Below are positions 8,433 through 16,174 of a stretch of 64,000 nt of DNA, piece by piece; within the stretch, counting starts at the first letter, position 1, and every line of letters starts with the position of its first letter. The position numbers and the translations under genes were made by a program. The notes under the pieces were generated by a model. That model was not told the origin of the DNA. It searched no databases and saw only the letters and a list, made by a program, of their open reading frames with translations. The stretch comes from Variovorax sp. EL159. GTDB taxonomy: Bacteria > Pseudomonadota > Gammaproteobacteria > Burkholderiales > Burkholderiaceae_C. The stretch covers positions 62,001 to 126,000 of the forward strand of contig NZ_FMUJ01000011.1 in the NCBI RefSeq assembly GCF_900100965.1, read 5' to 3'.

Positions 8433-8807
8433 TCAGCCGGCGTCGAACGCGGCCTGCAACCAGGTGATTTTCTCCTCGACCAGCACCACGTCGAAACGAC
8501 AAGGCGGCACCGTGCGCAACTGGTTCAGGTAGTGCCGCGCGGCGAACACGATGCGCCGCTGCTTCAGCCCGGTGATGCTGCCGCCCGCGCCGCCATGCGC
8601 GCCCGAGCTGCGCTGGCGGACCTCGACGAACACCAGCGTGCCACCACCGGCGCCACGCGGATCGCGCATGATCAGGTCGATCTCGCCACCGCCTCGTCCG
8701 GGCGTTCGATAATTGCGCGCGACCAGCACCAGGCCGGCGTTGTTCAGATGGTCGAGCGCGGCGTCTTCCGCCGCATCGCCACGATGCTTCGTTGTGATGG
8801 TCTTCAT
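8433..8807 (-). CDS. yraN: YraN/UPF0102 family nuclease-like protein
   Basis: A 124-residue member of the UPF0102 family, which has the restriction-endonuclease (Holliday-junction-resolvase-like) fold. Motif residues are visible: RGDAAEDAALDHL near the N-terminus, GGGEIDLIMRD (the acidic motif), and LVFVEVRQR (the E-x-K-like core, here E-x-R). The last catalytic-type residue is Arg instead of the usual Lys, which is common in this family. Cellular function is unproven. It sits 86 bp upstream of diaA and is divergent from rsmI, as in E. coli. Confidence 0.88.
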   Translation of the reverse strand: MKTITTKHRGDAAEDAALDHLNNAGLVLVARNYRTPGRGGGEIDLIMRDPRGAGGGTLVFVEVRQRSSGAHGGAGGSITGLKQRRIVFAARHYLNQLRTVPPCRFDVVLVEEKITWLQAAFDAG

Positions 8808-8848
8808 GCTCCCTGCCGTCTTCTTGTTTGTATTTCCGGAGAAACCCA

Positions 8849-9805
8849 TTGGCTTCACTCGCACCCGCCTCTTTCGGCGCCGCCCTCGCGGCCGCGCATG
8901 ACGCCGCGGGTGCGCAGCATTATCCGCAGGCCACGCTCTACGTGGTCGCCACGCCCATCGGCAACCTGGCCGACATCACGCTGCGTGCGCTGCATGTGCT
9001 GCAACTGGTGGACGTGATCGCCTGCGAGGACACGCGCCACACGCAGAGCCTGCTGCGCGCCTACGGCATCGACCGGCCGGGCGCCCGGCTGCTGGCCGTG
9101 CACCAGCACAACGAGGCCGAGGCGGCGCAAACGGTGGTTTCGCGGCTCGCGCAAGGCGAGCGCATCGCCTACGTCAGCGACGCCGGCACGCCCGGCGTGA
9201 GCGACCCCGGCGCCCGGCTGGCCGCGGCCGTGCGCGCGGCGGGGCAGCGCGTGCTGCCGCTGCCGGGCGCGAGCAGCGTCACCACGCTGATCGGTGCCGC
9301 CGGGCTCGTGGCCGATGGCGGCGACGGCAACGCAAGCAGCGCCTTCGTCTTCGCCGGCTTCCTGCCGAGCAAGGCCGGCGAACGCGACACCGCCGTGCAG
9401 TCGCTGTCGCAGGAACCGCGCGCCGTCGTGTTGCTGGAAGCCCCGCACCGCATCGAAAGCCTGGCACGCGCGCTCGCCACGCTGGGCGAGCGCCGCATCA
9501 CCGTGGGCCGCGAACTTACGAAACAGTTCGAGGAAATCGCGACCGTGGCGGCCAGCGCCCTGCCCGACTGGTTCGGGGCCGACCGCGACCGCACGCGCGG
9601 CGAATTCGCGCTGGTGCTGCATCCGGTGGCTGTGTCGGGCGATGGTGGCGCGGAGGGCGAACGCGTGTTGCGCCTGCTGCTGGCCGAGCTGCCAGTGAAG
9701 ACCGCGGTGCGGCTCGCGGCGGAGATCAGTGGATCGCCGCGCAATGCGCTCTACGAAACCGCACTGCGCATCCGCAACGATGCGCAGGACGCGGACGACG
9801 AATAG
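8849..9805 (+). CDS. rsmI: 16S rRNA (cytidine(1402)-2'-O)-methyltransferase RsmI
   Basis: A 318-residue tetrapyrrole-methylase-fold enzyme that uses SAM to 2'-O-methylate C1402 in the decoding centre of 16S rRNA. Characteristic segments are YVVATPIGNLADITLRAL, VIACEDTRHT, YVSDAGTPGVSDPG, and PHRIES near the middle. The TTG at 8849 is preferred because a GGAGA box lies 6-7 bases upstream; an earlier TTG at 8828 is in frame. The N-terminal extension of about 30 residues before the methylase core is longer than in E. coli. It is divergent from yraN-diaA-dolP. The lpoA (yraM) gene that accompanies this cluster in E. coli is absent. Confidence 0.93.
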   Translation: MASLAPASFGAALAAAHDAAGAQHYPQATLYVVATPIGNLADITLRALHVLQLVDVIACEDTRHTQSLLRAYGIDRPGARLLAVHQHNEAEAAQTVVSRLAQGERIAYVSDAGTPGVSDPGARLAAAVRAAGQRVLPLPGASSVTTLIGAAGLVADGGDGNASSAFVFAGFLPSKAGERDTAVQSLSQEPRAVVLLEAPHRIESLARALATLGERRITVGRELTKQFEEIATVAASALPDWFGADRDRTRGEFALVLHPVAVSGDGGAEGERVLRLLLAELPVKTAVRLAAEISGSPRNALYETALRIRNDAQDADDE

Positions 9806-9811
9806 TCCGCG

Positions 9812-10363
9812 CTACGACGTCTCATCGGATTCCGACAGGAACCCCGGCGGCACGGACTCCGTCAGCCACACCCCGTTCTCCGCACGATGGAACGCATGGC
9901 CCAGCGCATGCATGCGGCCCGCGTCGACCCGCAGCACATGCGCCTTGCCATGGCGCTGCCCCACCTGCACGGCAGTGGCCTCGTCGGCCGACAGGTGCAC
10001 GTGCTGCCGCGCGCCAGGCAGCAAACCCTGCACGCGAATGGACACGAGAAAGCGCGTCGCCGTGCCATGAAAGAGCCATGCCGGAGGCGCCACCGACTCG
10101 AAGCTGCGCCTGACCTGCAGCGTGGAATGGCCTTGCAAGGCGCGAATGCGCAGCCCGTCCGCCGGCAGCTCGTAGCGCTTCTTCGCGCCTGAGATCGCCG
10201 CAAGCGCAACCGCCGGCCGCGTCAGGCCGCGCCCGCTGGCGACGGCGCCCGCAACCAGCGCGTCGATGTCGGCCCAGCCTTCCGCATCGAGCTGCAGGCC
10301 GATGGATTCGGGCGCATGCCGCAGCACATAGGCGATGAACTTGCTGGCGTCCTCAGGGGTCAT
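9812..10363 (-). CDS. kptA: RNA 2'-phosphotransferase KptA/Tpt1
   Basis: A 183-residue Tpt1/KptA enzyme. The family removes an internal 2'-phosphate from RNA using NAD+, releasing ADP-ribose 1''-2''-cyclic phosphate; yeast Tpt1 finishes tRNA splicing. Conserved segments are YVLRHAPESIGL (Arg-His motif, near residue 13), FHGTATRFLVSIRVQGL and QHVHLSADEATA. The normal bacterial substrate is unknown because these bacteria lack introns that leave such phosphates. Length is normal. The start at 10363 overlaps the LysR stop in an ATGA, so it is translated as the second gene of a LysR-kptA unit. rsmI converges on it 6 bp away. Confidence 0.93.
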   Translation of the reverse strand: MTPEDASKFIAYVLRHAPESIGLQLDAEGWADIDALVAGAVASGRGLTRPAVALAAISGAKKRYELPADGLRIRALQGHSTLQVRRSFESVAPPAWLFHGTATRFLVSIRVQGLLPGARQHVHLSADEATAVQVGQRHGKAHVLRVDAGRMHALGHAFHRAENGVWLTESVPPGFLSESDETS

Positions 10364-11280
10364 GACGCTCTTCTTCCGGCCGGTCGAAGAGCGGCCTGCC
10401 AATGGTCGCCTTCCGCGATCAGGGCGTCCATGAGCCGTTGCACATGCGGTGTCGGCGCCCTGTCGGCCGCGTGGAAGACGTGGTACTCGAGCGGCGGATA
10501 GCCGTGCAACGGAATCGCCACCAGCCCCTTGGGCATCCGGCAGCATGCGTTGACCACCGTCAGGCCGAAGCCCAGTTGGGCAAAGCGCAGCATCAGCTCC
10601 CAGCCGTTGGCCTCGAGCGAAGGCTGCCAGGGCACCGACTCGGCCTGCAGCAGCCGTCCGAGCAGTTCGCGATGCGGCTTGCCGGCCGGCGGCACGATCA
10701 GCTGCGCCCCTTTCAGATCCCGCAGGCGCACCGACTTGCGCGAAGCCAGTGCATGCGCACGCGGCACGACCAGCACCTGCCCCACGACTGTCAGCCGCAC
10801 GGCATGCAGGTCGGCAGGCACCGTGCCGAGCGGTGCGATGCCCAGTTGCGCCTGACCGGCACGCACCGCCTGGATCGACTCGTCCCGGTTGCGCGTCAGC
10901 AATTGCAGGTGCGGCGATGCACCGGGACCCGAGAACTGCGACAGTGCCTTGCCCAGCAGGTAGAGGTAGGCGCCCTCGCCCGCCGCCAGCGTGACGGCCG
11001 GGTTGTCGCTGCCCGCGGCGATTCCCTTGACGAAGCGGCGGTTCAGCGCGAGCAGCTCCCGCGCATGCCGGGCAACCTGCTCGCCCGTGGGCGTGAGTTC
11101 GAGCGCACTGCCCACCCGCAGGTACAGCCGGGCATCGAGCTGCTCGGAGAGCTTGCGCACCTTGGCATGCAGCGCAGGCTGGCTGATGTGCAGCAGGCGC
11201 GCCGACTCGCTGAAATTCAGCGTGTCGGCAAACACGGCAAACGACTGCAGCGCATCGAGGTTGGTGCGGGGGATGTCCAT
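10360..11280 (-). CDS. LysR family transcriptional regulator
   Basis: A 306-residue LTTR with an N-terminal winged HTH (LDALQSFAVFADTLNFSESA, residues 8-27) and recognition helix around SQPALHAKVRKL. A C-terminal two-lobed effector-binding domain covers about 90-295. It is co-translated with kptA (ATGA overlap) and divergent from a small HAD-like gene 96 bp away. A 19-bp palindrome containing a T-N11-A core touches its start codon. The arrangement suggests it controls the HAD gene and its own unit, but the inducer is unknown. Confidence 0.93.
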   Translation of the reverse strand: MDIPRTNLDALQSFAVFADTLNFSESARLLHISQPALHAKVRKLSEQLDARLYLRVGSALELTPTGEQVARHARELLALNRRFVKGIAAGSDNPAVTLAAGEGAYLYLLGKALSQFSGPGASPHLQLLTRNRDESIQAVRAGQAQLGIAPLGTVPADLHAVRLTVVGQVLVVPRAHALASRKSVRLRDLKGAQLIVPPAGKPHRELLGRLLQAESVPWQPSLEANGWELMLRFAQLGFGLTVVNACCRMPKGLVAIPLHGYPPLEYHVFHAADRAPTPHVQRLMDALIAEGDHWQAALRPAGRRAS

Positions 11281-11299
11281 CTATCCATTTTATGGATAG
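11281..11299. promoter_or_regulatory. Palindrome with T-N11-A core, likely LysR operator
   Basis: CTATCCAT and ATGGATAG form a perfect 8-bp inverted repeat around TTT, directly against the LysR start codon. LTTRs typically bind T-N11-A dyads, and TATCC-N7-GGATA fits. The position overlapping the LysR translation start suggests autorepression. Confidence 0.6.
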
Positions 11300-11376
11300 C
11301 ACTTCCAATATCAGTAGTTCCTGGTGATGGGCTTCATTTCTACGATCCGCCTGCTCAAACACACAAGGAACAAGAA

Positions 11377-11874
11377 ATGAAGAACACCCCACACATTCCC
11401 CGCCTCGGCATCGACATCGGCCGTGTGCTGATCGCGGCCGAAGGTGCCAACGGCGCGGACACCGCTTTCATCGGAGGCTCGCTGAACGACGCGCTGAACA
11501 CGCCACCCTACGAAGGCATGTTCGACGCCGTGGCCCCGTTGGTGAAGAAGTTCGAAGGCCGCGTCTGGCTGGTCTCGAAATGCGGGCCGAGCGTGCAGGC
11601 CAAGAGCCGTGCGTGGCTGCTGCACCATCGCTTCTTCGAGCGGACAGGCATGGCACCGGGCAACCTGCGCTTCTGCCTCCAACGGCCCCAGAAGGCCGAC
11701 CATTGCCGCGAGTTGGGCATCACGCATTTCATCGATGACCGCGCCGACGTGCTGCATCACCTGAAGGGCATCGTGCCGAACCGCTACCTGTTCGGCCCGC
11801 AACGCAAGCCGGTGATGGACACGAACCTCGTGCTGCTGCCGGCCTGGAAGGACGCGGCGGCACTCGTCAACTGA
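11377..11874 (+). CDS. Small HAD-like hydrolase/phosphatase-type protein
   Basis: A 165-residue protein with HAD-superfamily features: motif I is LGIDIGRVLI near residue 10 (nucleophile Asp; the usual second Asp of DxD is replaced by Gly). A middle segment reads GRVWLVSKCG, and a late acidic motif reads THFIDDRADVLHHL. Similar standalone proteins occur in other bacteria but I cannot attach an experimentally known function. AAGGAACA provides a weak ribosome binding site upstream of 11377. It is divergent from LysR-kptA. A phosphatase or nucleotidase acting on the products of RNA 2'-phosphate chemistry is conceivable but speculative. With Asp+2 missing, catalysis may be weak or absent. Confidence 0.7.
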   Translation: MKNTPHIPRLGIDIGRVLIAAEGANGADTAFIGGSLNDALNTPPYEGMFDAVAPLVKKFEGRVWLVSKCGPSVQAKSRAWLLHHRFFERTGMAPGNLRFCLQRPQKADHCRELGITHFIDDRADVLHHLKGIVPNRYLFGPQRKPVMDTNLVLLPAWKDAAALVN

Positions 11875-11891
11875 GGGCCGAGGCCGTGGTG

Positions 11892-12620
11892 CTAGCCATC
11901 CAGCTCCGCATACCGCCTGAAGATCCCGTCTTCATTGAACGCGATGCGGCGCGGGCTTTGCAGATAGTCGTGCACACGCTGGCGGCGCCTGACGTTGGCG
12001 TGCAGCTTCTCGACCGCCGGCGTCGCGGCCAGCGCCCTTGCCGTGGCCTTCGGAAATGCGTAGTGCAGCCCGTCCACCAGCTGGAACAGCGAAAGATCGG
12101 CATAGGTCAGCGTGTCGCCGACCAGATGCAGGTCGCCCGCGGGATTGCGCTGCAGCACCTGCTCGAACCAGTTCAAAAATTTTGGAATGCGTTCTTCGCG
12201 AAAGGCCCGTGCACGCTGCACGGCGGCATCGCGCTGGTCTTCGTAATAGGCACCGGTCGAGATGGGGTGGTGCGTGTCGTGCGCCTCGGCCACCGCATCG
12301 GCGATGGTGAGCTGCAGTTGATGGGTCCACAGCCCATCGGACTCGCCGACGCCCGACAGGCCGAGCCGCGGCCCGAGGTACAGCAGGATCGCGGCGGTCT
12401 GCCCCACCACGATGTCGCCATCGACGAGGAACGGCGGCGCGAAGGCGGGACGCGCGTTGTTGGGATCGCCGAGACGGCGGCCCAGTGCCGATTCGCCTCC
12501 GCCGCCGGACGCGGGCAGGCGCGCGACATCGACATAGTCGGCACCGGCCGCTTCGAGCGCGAGCCGCACGAATTCACCGCGGCCCTGGATGGTGGGCCAG
12601 TAATGGAGTTGGTATGGCAT
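11892..12620 (-). CDS. Glutathione S-transferase family protein
   Basis: A 242-residue cytosolic GST-fold protein. The N-terminal thioredoxin-like domain starts MPYQLHYWPTIQGRGEFVRL and has the glutathione-binding VGQTAAILLYLG segment near residue 75. The alpha-helical C-terminal domain includes LTYADLSLFQLVDGLHYAF near residue 175. The first domain resembles Sigma/Alpha-class enzymes (YWPxxGRGE). Substrate unknown. It converges on the HAD gene and is followed by an H-NS-like gene upstream in the same orientation, with no sign of an operon. Confidence 0.9.
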   Translation of the reverse strand: MPYQLHYWPTIQGRGEFVRLALEAAGADYVDVARLPASGGGGESALGRRLGDPNNARPAFAPPFLVDGDIVVGQTAAILLYLGPRLGLSGVGESDGLWTHQLQLTIADAVAEAHDTHHPISTGAYYEDQRDAAVQRARAFREERIPKFLNWFEQVLQRNPAGDLHLVGDTLTYADLSLFQLVDGLHYAFPKATARALAATPAVEKLHANVRRRQRVHDYLQSPRRIAFNEDGIFRRYAELDG

Positions 12621-12683
12621 GCGGCCATGGTGTCAGGGTCGGCAGGCCCCCGCAACCCGTCTGGCCGAAGCGTCGACTTTCGA

Positions 12684-13037
12684 CTACGCGGCGAGATCCG
12701 CGGGCGTCTTGCCGCTTTCGAGCGCCGCCTTGAACCATGCGGGACGCGGACCACGGCCACCCCAGACGTTGCCCTGGTCGTCCTTGAAGCGGGGCGCGGC
12801 GGCGGACTTCGCGGCAGCCTTCTTCGCACCCTTGCGCCTGGCCACGGGCGCGGCCGATGCCTTGGAGGCCCGGGGCTTGCGCGTGCCCACGCCCAGTTCT
12901 TCGGCCGTGAAGCCGTACACCGCGATCGCTTCCTTGATGCGGGCCAGCACACCGGCTGCTTCTTTCTTTCTCAGCGTGTCTGCTTCTTTTTGGAGTTGGG
13001 CGATCTGCTTTTGCACCTGAAGATAGGTCTTGGTCAT
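12684..13037 (-). CDS. H-NS family nucleoid-associated protein
   Basis: A 117-residue histone-like nucleoid-structuring protein of the beta-proteobacterial type. An N-terminal coiled-coil oligomerisation region (QVQKQIAQLQKEADTLRKKE, residues 7-26) leads to a basic Ala/Lys-rich linker (RRKGAKKAAAKSAAAP). The C-terminal DNA-binding motif reads GNVWGGRGPRPAWF. Such proteins silence AT-rich horizontally acquired genes; this genome's AT-rich DUF4062 gene at 32 kb would be a natural target. The start at 13037 gives the usual short N-terminus; the frame extends upstream through sequence with no supporting signal. Confidence 0.9.
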   Translation of the reverse strand: MTKTYLQVQKQIAQLQKEADTLRKKEAAGVLARIKEAIAVYGFTAEELGVGTRKPRASKASAAPVARRKGAKKAAAKSAAAPRFKDDQGNVWGGRGPRPAWFKAALESGKTPADLAA

Positions 13038-13170
13038 TGCTTGCGTCGTTGTTGGGGGAAGCCAGCGGTGCTTATACACAGATCGGACACACAGCCGGTC
13101 ATCTTTAGAAATCGTGTTCACATTGTTACCAACCTGACGATGCAGTGGCAAGCGACGCCCCGGCAGCCAT

Positions 13171-14013
13171 TCAACGCAGCGCCATGCCGGCCAGCACCGC
13201 GAGCAGCAACGCCAGGTAGACCCACGTGTGCACGCGGTCCGGAATACGGCCGATCAGCGGCGCGGCGGCGCGAATGCCCACCAGCGAGCCCACGACCAGG
13301 GCGCCGAACGCGGGCACGTCCACATAGCCGACATGCCACCCTTGCAGCGATGAAGTCGAGCGCCATGCCAACGCCATGTAGGTCGCGGTGCCGGCCAGCG
13401 CGATCGGAAGCGACAGCGGGTTCGCCATGGCTGTCGCGCGCGTCATGTCGATGCCGCGCCGGCGCATCAGCGGCACGGTCATGACGCTGCCGCCCACCCC
13501 GAGGAATGCGGCGATGAGGCCGATGACGACGCTGCCGAACGCGGTACCGGCGCGCGACGGCGAACGTATCGCATCCGGCGCGGCGCGCGTCAGGAAGCCG
13601 GGGCGCAGCAGGCAGTCGAGGATCGTCGCGCCCAGGTAGGCGACGAAAGCCCAGCGCACGAACTCGCCATCGGCCGAGACGGCAGCCGCCGCCCCCACGA
13701 CGGCGCCGAGGCCGATGAAGCCCAGCAGCGGCCGGACCTGCGTCCAGTCGAGCGTGCCGGCACGCTGGTGCCGCCGGGTCGCGAGCAGCGCGCCAACGAT
13801 CATCACGCAGGTCGAGGTCGCGACCGCGATGTGCATGGCCGACCGGCCGATGTCGCTGTCCGCGCCGTGGGCCGCGATCAGGGCTCGATAGAGCAAGGGA
13901 ACCACCACGAAGCCGCCGCCGAAACCGAACAGCACGGTGGTGACGCCCGCCAGGCAACCAAAGCCGGCGAGCACGAGATAGATCAGCACGAAGCGCCTCC
14001 TGAAGACAGACAT
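13171..14013 (-). CDS. TSUP family membrane permease (TauE/SafE)
   Basis: A 280-residue integral membrane protein with about eight hydrophobic helices and the two-fold repeated glycine-rich signatures of the TauE/SafE (TSUP) family: GFGGGFVVVPLL in the first half and AAFLGVGGSVMTVPLM in the second. Family members export sulfite, sulfoacetate or related organic sulfur anions, or take up other small anions. The substrate is not deducible here. It is divergent from an AraC-type regulator with about 95 bp between starts, so that regulator may control it. Confidence 0.9.
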   Translation of the reverse strand: MSVFRRRFVLIYLVLAGFGCLAGVTTVLFGFGGGFVVVPLLYRALIAAHGADSDIGRSAMHIAVATSTCVMIVGALLATRRHQRAGTLDWTQVRPLLGFIGLGAVVGAAAAVSADGEFVRWAFVAYLGATILDCLLRPGFLTRAAPDAIRSPSRAGTAFGSVVIGLIAAFLGVGGSVMTVPLMRRRGIDMTRATAMANPLSLPIALAGTATYMALAWRSTSSLQGWHVGYVDVPAFGALVVGSLVGIRAAAPLIGRIPDRVHTWVYLALLLAVLAGMALR

Positions 14014-14108
14014 TGAAGAAGGCCTTCACGATAGATTCGTACCGTGTGGCTCGCTTGCGCAGCTGGGCCAATAATGTTTTCATTTCGGCCAACCGATTCC
14101 TGCCCGCC

Positions 14109-14873
14109 ATGCGCAACATCCCGCTCGACTCCGTGGACGCCATCGACCGGCCGGTGCTGGCCATCGGCACCGACTACCCGCCGAACACGCTGCTGCACAC
14201 GCACAGCCACCGGCGCGCGCAGTTCCTGTATGGCGCCACGGGCGTAATGGAAGTCGGCACCGACGACGGTGCGTGGGTCGTGCCGCCGCAGCGGGGCGTG
14301 TGGATTCCAGCCGGCAAGCCGCACCGCGTGCGCATGATGGGCGTGAGCACGCGCAGCCTCTACATCGAACCGCGCGCGGTGCCGCGCAAGGGCGACCAAT
14401 GCGAGGTGCTGAATGTGTCGCCCCTGCTGCGCCAGTTGCTGATGGAGGCGATCGAACTGCCGGCCGCCTACGAACGGCAGGGGCGCGACGGCACCTTGAT
14501 GCGGCTTGTGCTGCACGAAGTGGCGCGCGCGCAAGCCTTGCCGTTGCATGTGCCGCTGCCCCGCGACCCGGCCCTGGCCAGGCTCTGCGTGGCGTTTCTT
14601 CACCAACCCGACATCCACGCCACGCCGGCGATGTGGGCCGCGCAGTTGAACGTGAGCGAACGCACCTTCAGCCGCCGCTTCAGCCTTGAAATCGGCATGG
14701 CCTTCGGCAAGTGGCGCCAGCGCGCCTGCGTGCTGGTCGCCCTGTCGCGGCTTGCCGAAGGACAGGCGGTGACCGTGGTCGCGCTGGACCTGGGCTACGA
14801 CAGTCCGGGTGCGTTCTCGACGATGTTTCGCAAGACGCTGGGGCGGTCACCCTCGCATTTCGTCATGTCCTGA
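14109..14873 (+). CDS. AraC family transcriptional regulator (cupin + HTH)
   Basis: A 254-residue regulator. An N-terminal cupin domain (HSHRRAQFLYGATGVMEVGT, metal/ligand-type beta barrel) is followed by a C-terminal pair of HTH motifs: AAQLNVSERTFSRRFSLE and ALDLGYDSPGAFSTMFRKT, the classic AraC signature. The start MRNIPLDS at 14109 was chosen; the open frame from 14013 would add 32 residues that read into the divergent TSUP promoter region. Orientation suggests control of the neighbouring TauE/SafE permease. Confidence 0.9.
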   Translation: MRNIPLDSVDAIDRPVLAIGTDYPPNTLLHTHSHRRAQFLYGATGVMEVGTDDGAWVVPPQRGVWIPAGKPHRVRMMGVSTRSLYIEPRAVPRKGDQCEVLNVSPLLRQLLMEAIELPAAYERQGRDGTLMRLVLHEVARAQALPLHVPLPRDPALARLCVAFLHQPDIHATPAMWAAQLNVSERTFSRRFSLEIGMAFGKWRQRACVLVALSRLAEGQAVTVVALDLGYDSPGAFSTMFRKTLGRSPSHFVMS

Positions 14874-14916
14874 GGCGCCAGAGGAAAGCAAGAGCGCGGC
14901 GAGCCGGCGGGCCCGC

Positions 14917-15144
14917 TCACCAGAATTTCCACCAGGCGCGCTTGGCCTCGCGCAACGCGAGCGGGCGGGTGTCGAGGTCGGCGGCCTGGGTGGGGATGAT
15001 CGAGTCCCCCGTGCGCCGCCGCAATTCGGTTTCAAAGGCATGTGCAATGCCGCGCGCCTGCTTCTCGCCGCGCAAGGCCCGGCGACGCCATTCGGCGGCA
15101 TGCGCTGCGAGGCTGGCCTCGTCCAGATCAGTCAACTCCGTCAT
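14917..15144 (-). CDS. Small conserved hypothetical protein
   Basis: A 75-residue charged, mostly helical protein: many Ala/Glu/Arg residues, an RRRALRGEKQARGIAHAFE helix and a C-terminal AKRAWWKFW aromatic/basic end. No signal peptide or membrane span. I recognise it only as the sort of small protein seen beside tRNA genes in Comamonadaceae; no function can be offered. Its start at 15144 lies just downstream of the terminator of tRNA-Arg. Confidence 0.6.
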   Translation of the reverse strand: MTELTDLDEASLAAHAAEWRRRALRGEKQARGIAHAFETELRRRTGDSIIPTQAADLDTRPLALREAKRAWWKFW

Positions 15145-15155
15145 GGGTGGGGAAA

Positions 15156-15190
15156 GAAAAAAACCGGAAGCCTTTGAGAGCTTCCGGTTT
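15156..15190 (-). terminator. Rho-independent terminator of tRNA-Arg
   Basis: An 11-bp perfect stem (AAACCGGAAGC / GCTTCCGGTTT, 15161-15171 with 15180-15190) with an 8-base loop. On the minus strand a run of T (the As at 15156-15163) follows at once. It lies 7 bases beyond the tRNA 3' end. Confidence 0.85.
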
Positions 15191-15196
15191 GGTATG

Positions 15197-15271
15197 TGGT
15201 CCCGCCGCCAGGAATCGAACCTGGATCTCAGCCTTCGGAGGGCCGAATTCTATCCGTTGAAATACAGCGAG
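15197..15271 (-). tRNA. tRNA-Arg (anticodon CCG)
   Basis: A 75-nt cloverleaf. The acceptor stem CTCGCTG pairs with CGGCGGG (two G-U pairs), with discriminator A and an encoded CCA (15197-15199). The T arm is CCAGG-TTCGATT-CCTGG. The anticodon stem CGGCC/GGCTG encloses the loop CTCCGAA, giving anticodon CCG (15236-15238), which reads the CGG Arg codon. U8-A9 and the GGATA D-loop are present; the D stem (TTTC with GAAT) has one weak pair. A terminator follows. Confidence 0.92.
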
Positions 15272-15313
15272 AGAGGGGGTCCGGCAAGCACCGGAGCCAC
15301 ACATTATCGCCTA

Positions 15314-15994
15314 TCAGGCGACGGTCGTTTCGGCGTCGTCCGCGACTGCGATGTGAAGCGACGTCCGGACGAAGCCAAGCCCTTCGAAATAGACGCGCAA
15401 CGAGTGCCTTCCCATCGGCACGAGGTCGAAGGCCTCGGGGTCGAGCAGCCAGTTCTGGATGAGCCCGCTGATGAGCGCATGCAGGCCCTGCGCCGCCGCA
15501 TAGCTGGGCACGGGCAGGCGGATGCGATTGCGGCGCGCGGCCAGCTGCAGGGCTTTTTCGAAGTCGGCCACGCAGGCATTGCGCGCATCGAGATGGCGCT
15601 GCTGTACCGAGGCCATGTCGTGCGTGTACTCGACCTTGTGGGTCGCCACGTCGAACACGCGGCGCACCTGCGGGTCGGTGGTCATGAGGGTCAGCGCGTG
15701 GATCATGCCCTCCTCGATCTCGGCCAGCGGATCGTCGGCGGTGGTGGCCGCGGTGGATGCGCAGATGGCCTTCGGCCCGGCTTCGAGCGGCAGGATGACC
15801 CGCTCCATCATCGCGTTGAACAGGTCGGCCTTGTCTTTGAAGTGCCAGTAAATGGCACCACGCGTCGCGCCCGCCTGCTGCGCGATCTGCTGCAACGAGG
15901 TCTGCGAAACACCTTGCGCCTGAAACAGCAGCTCCGCGGCATCGAGCAATCGATGCCGCGTGGCCAGTGCTTCTTCCTTCGTACGACGTGCCAC
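15314..15994 (-). CDS. TetR family repressor of RND efflux (TtgR/AcrR-like)
   Basis: A 226-residue TetR-family regulator. The HTH TSLQQIAQQAGATRGAIYWHFKDK (residues about 30-53) closely follows the AcrR/TtgR/MexZ pattern. The C-terminal ligand pocket domain covers about 85-210. The GTG at 15994 is chosen because GGAG lies 5 bases upstream; an ATG at 16057 is in frame but overlaps the operator. It is divergent from the RND operon, with an AcrR-box-like dyad in between, so it should repress the pump and probably itself until a drug or aromatic ligand binds. Confidence 0.92.
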   Translation of the reverse strand: MARRTKEEALATRHRLLDAAELLFQAQGVSQTSLQQIAQQAGATRGAIYWHFKDKADLFNAMMERVILPLEAGPKAICASTAATTADDPLAEIEEGMIHALTLMTTDPQVRRVFDVATHKVEYTHDMASVQQRHLDARNACVADFEKALQLAARRNRIRLPVPSYAAAQGLHALISGLIQNWLLDPEAFDLVPMGRHSLRVYFEGLGFVRTSLHIAVADDAETTVA

Positions 15995-16055
15995 CAAGTC
16001 TCCTGTTTTGTAAAGACAACGCCCCTTCCGCATCGTGGGGCCATTGAGCGTTGTC

Positions 16056-16079
16056 ACTATACATCCATGAATGTATGTA
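16056..16079. promoter_or_regulatory. AcrR/TtgR-type operator between tetR and RND operon
   Basis: A 24-bp imperfect dyad centred on CCATGAATG, whose right half TGAATGTATGTA is the same as the right half of the E. coli AcrR box as I remember it. The left half has four mismatches. It lies 62 bp upstream of the GTG start of the repressor and 95 bp upstream of the adaptor gene. Confidence 0.7.
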
Positions 16080-16174
16080 GACTACCGGGCTTCCCCGATG
16101 GCCCGGCTACTTATGCTGGCTTCCCGTTCGCACCGCGAACGCGCCATCTCCCGTCTTCGCTTCAAAGGAATCGC

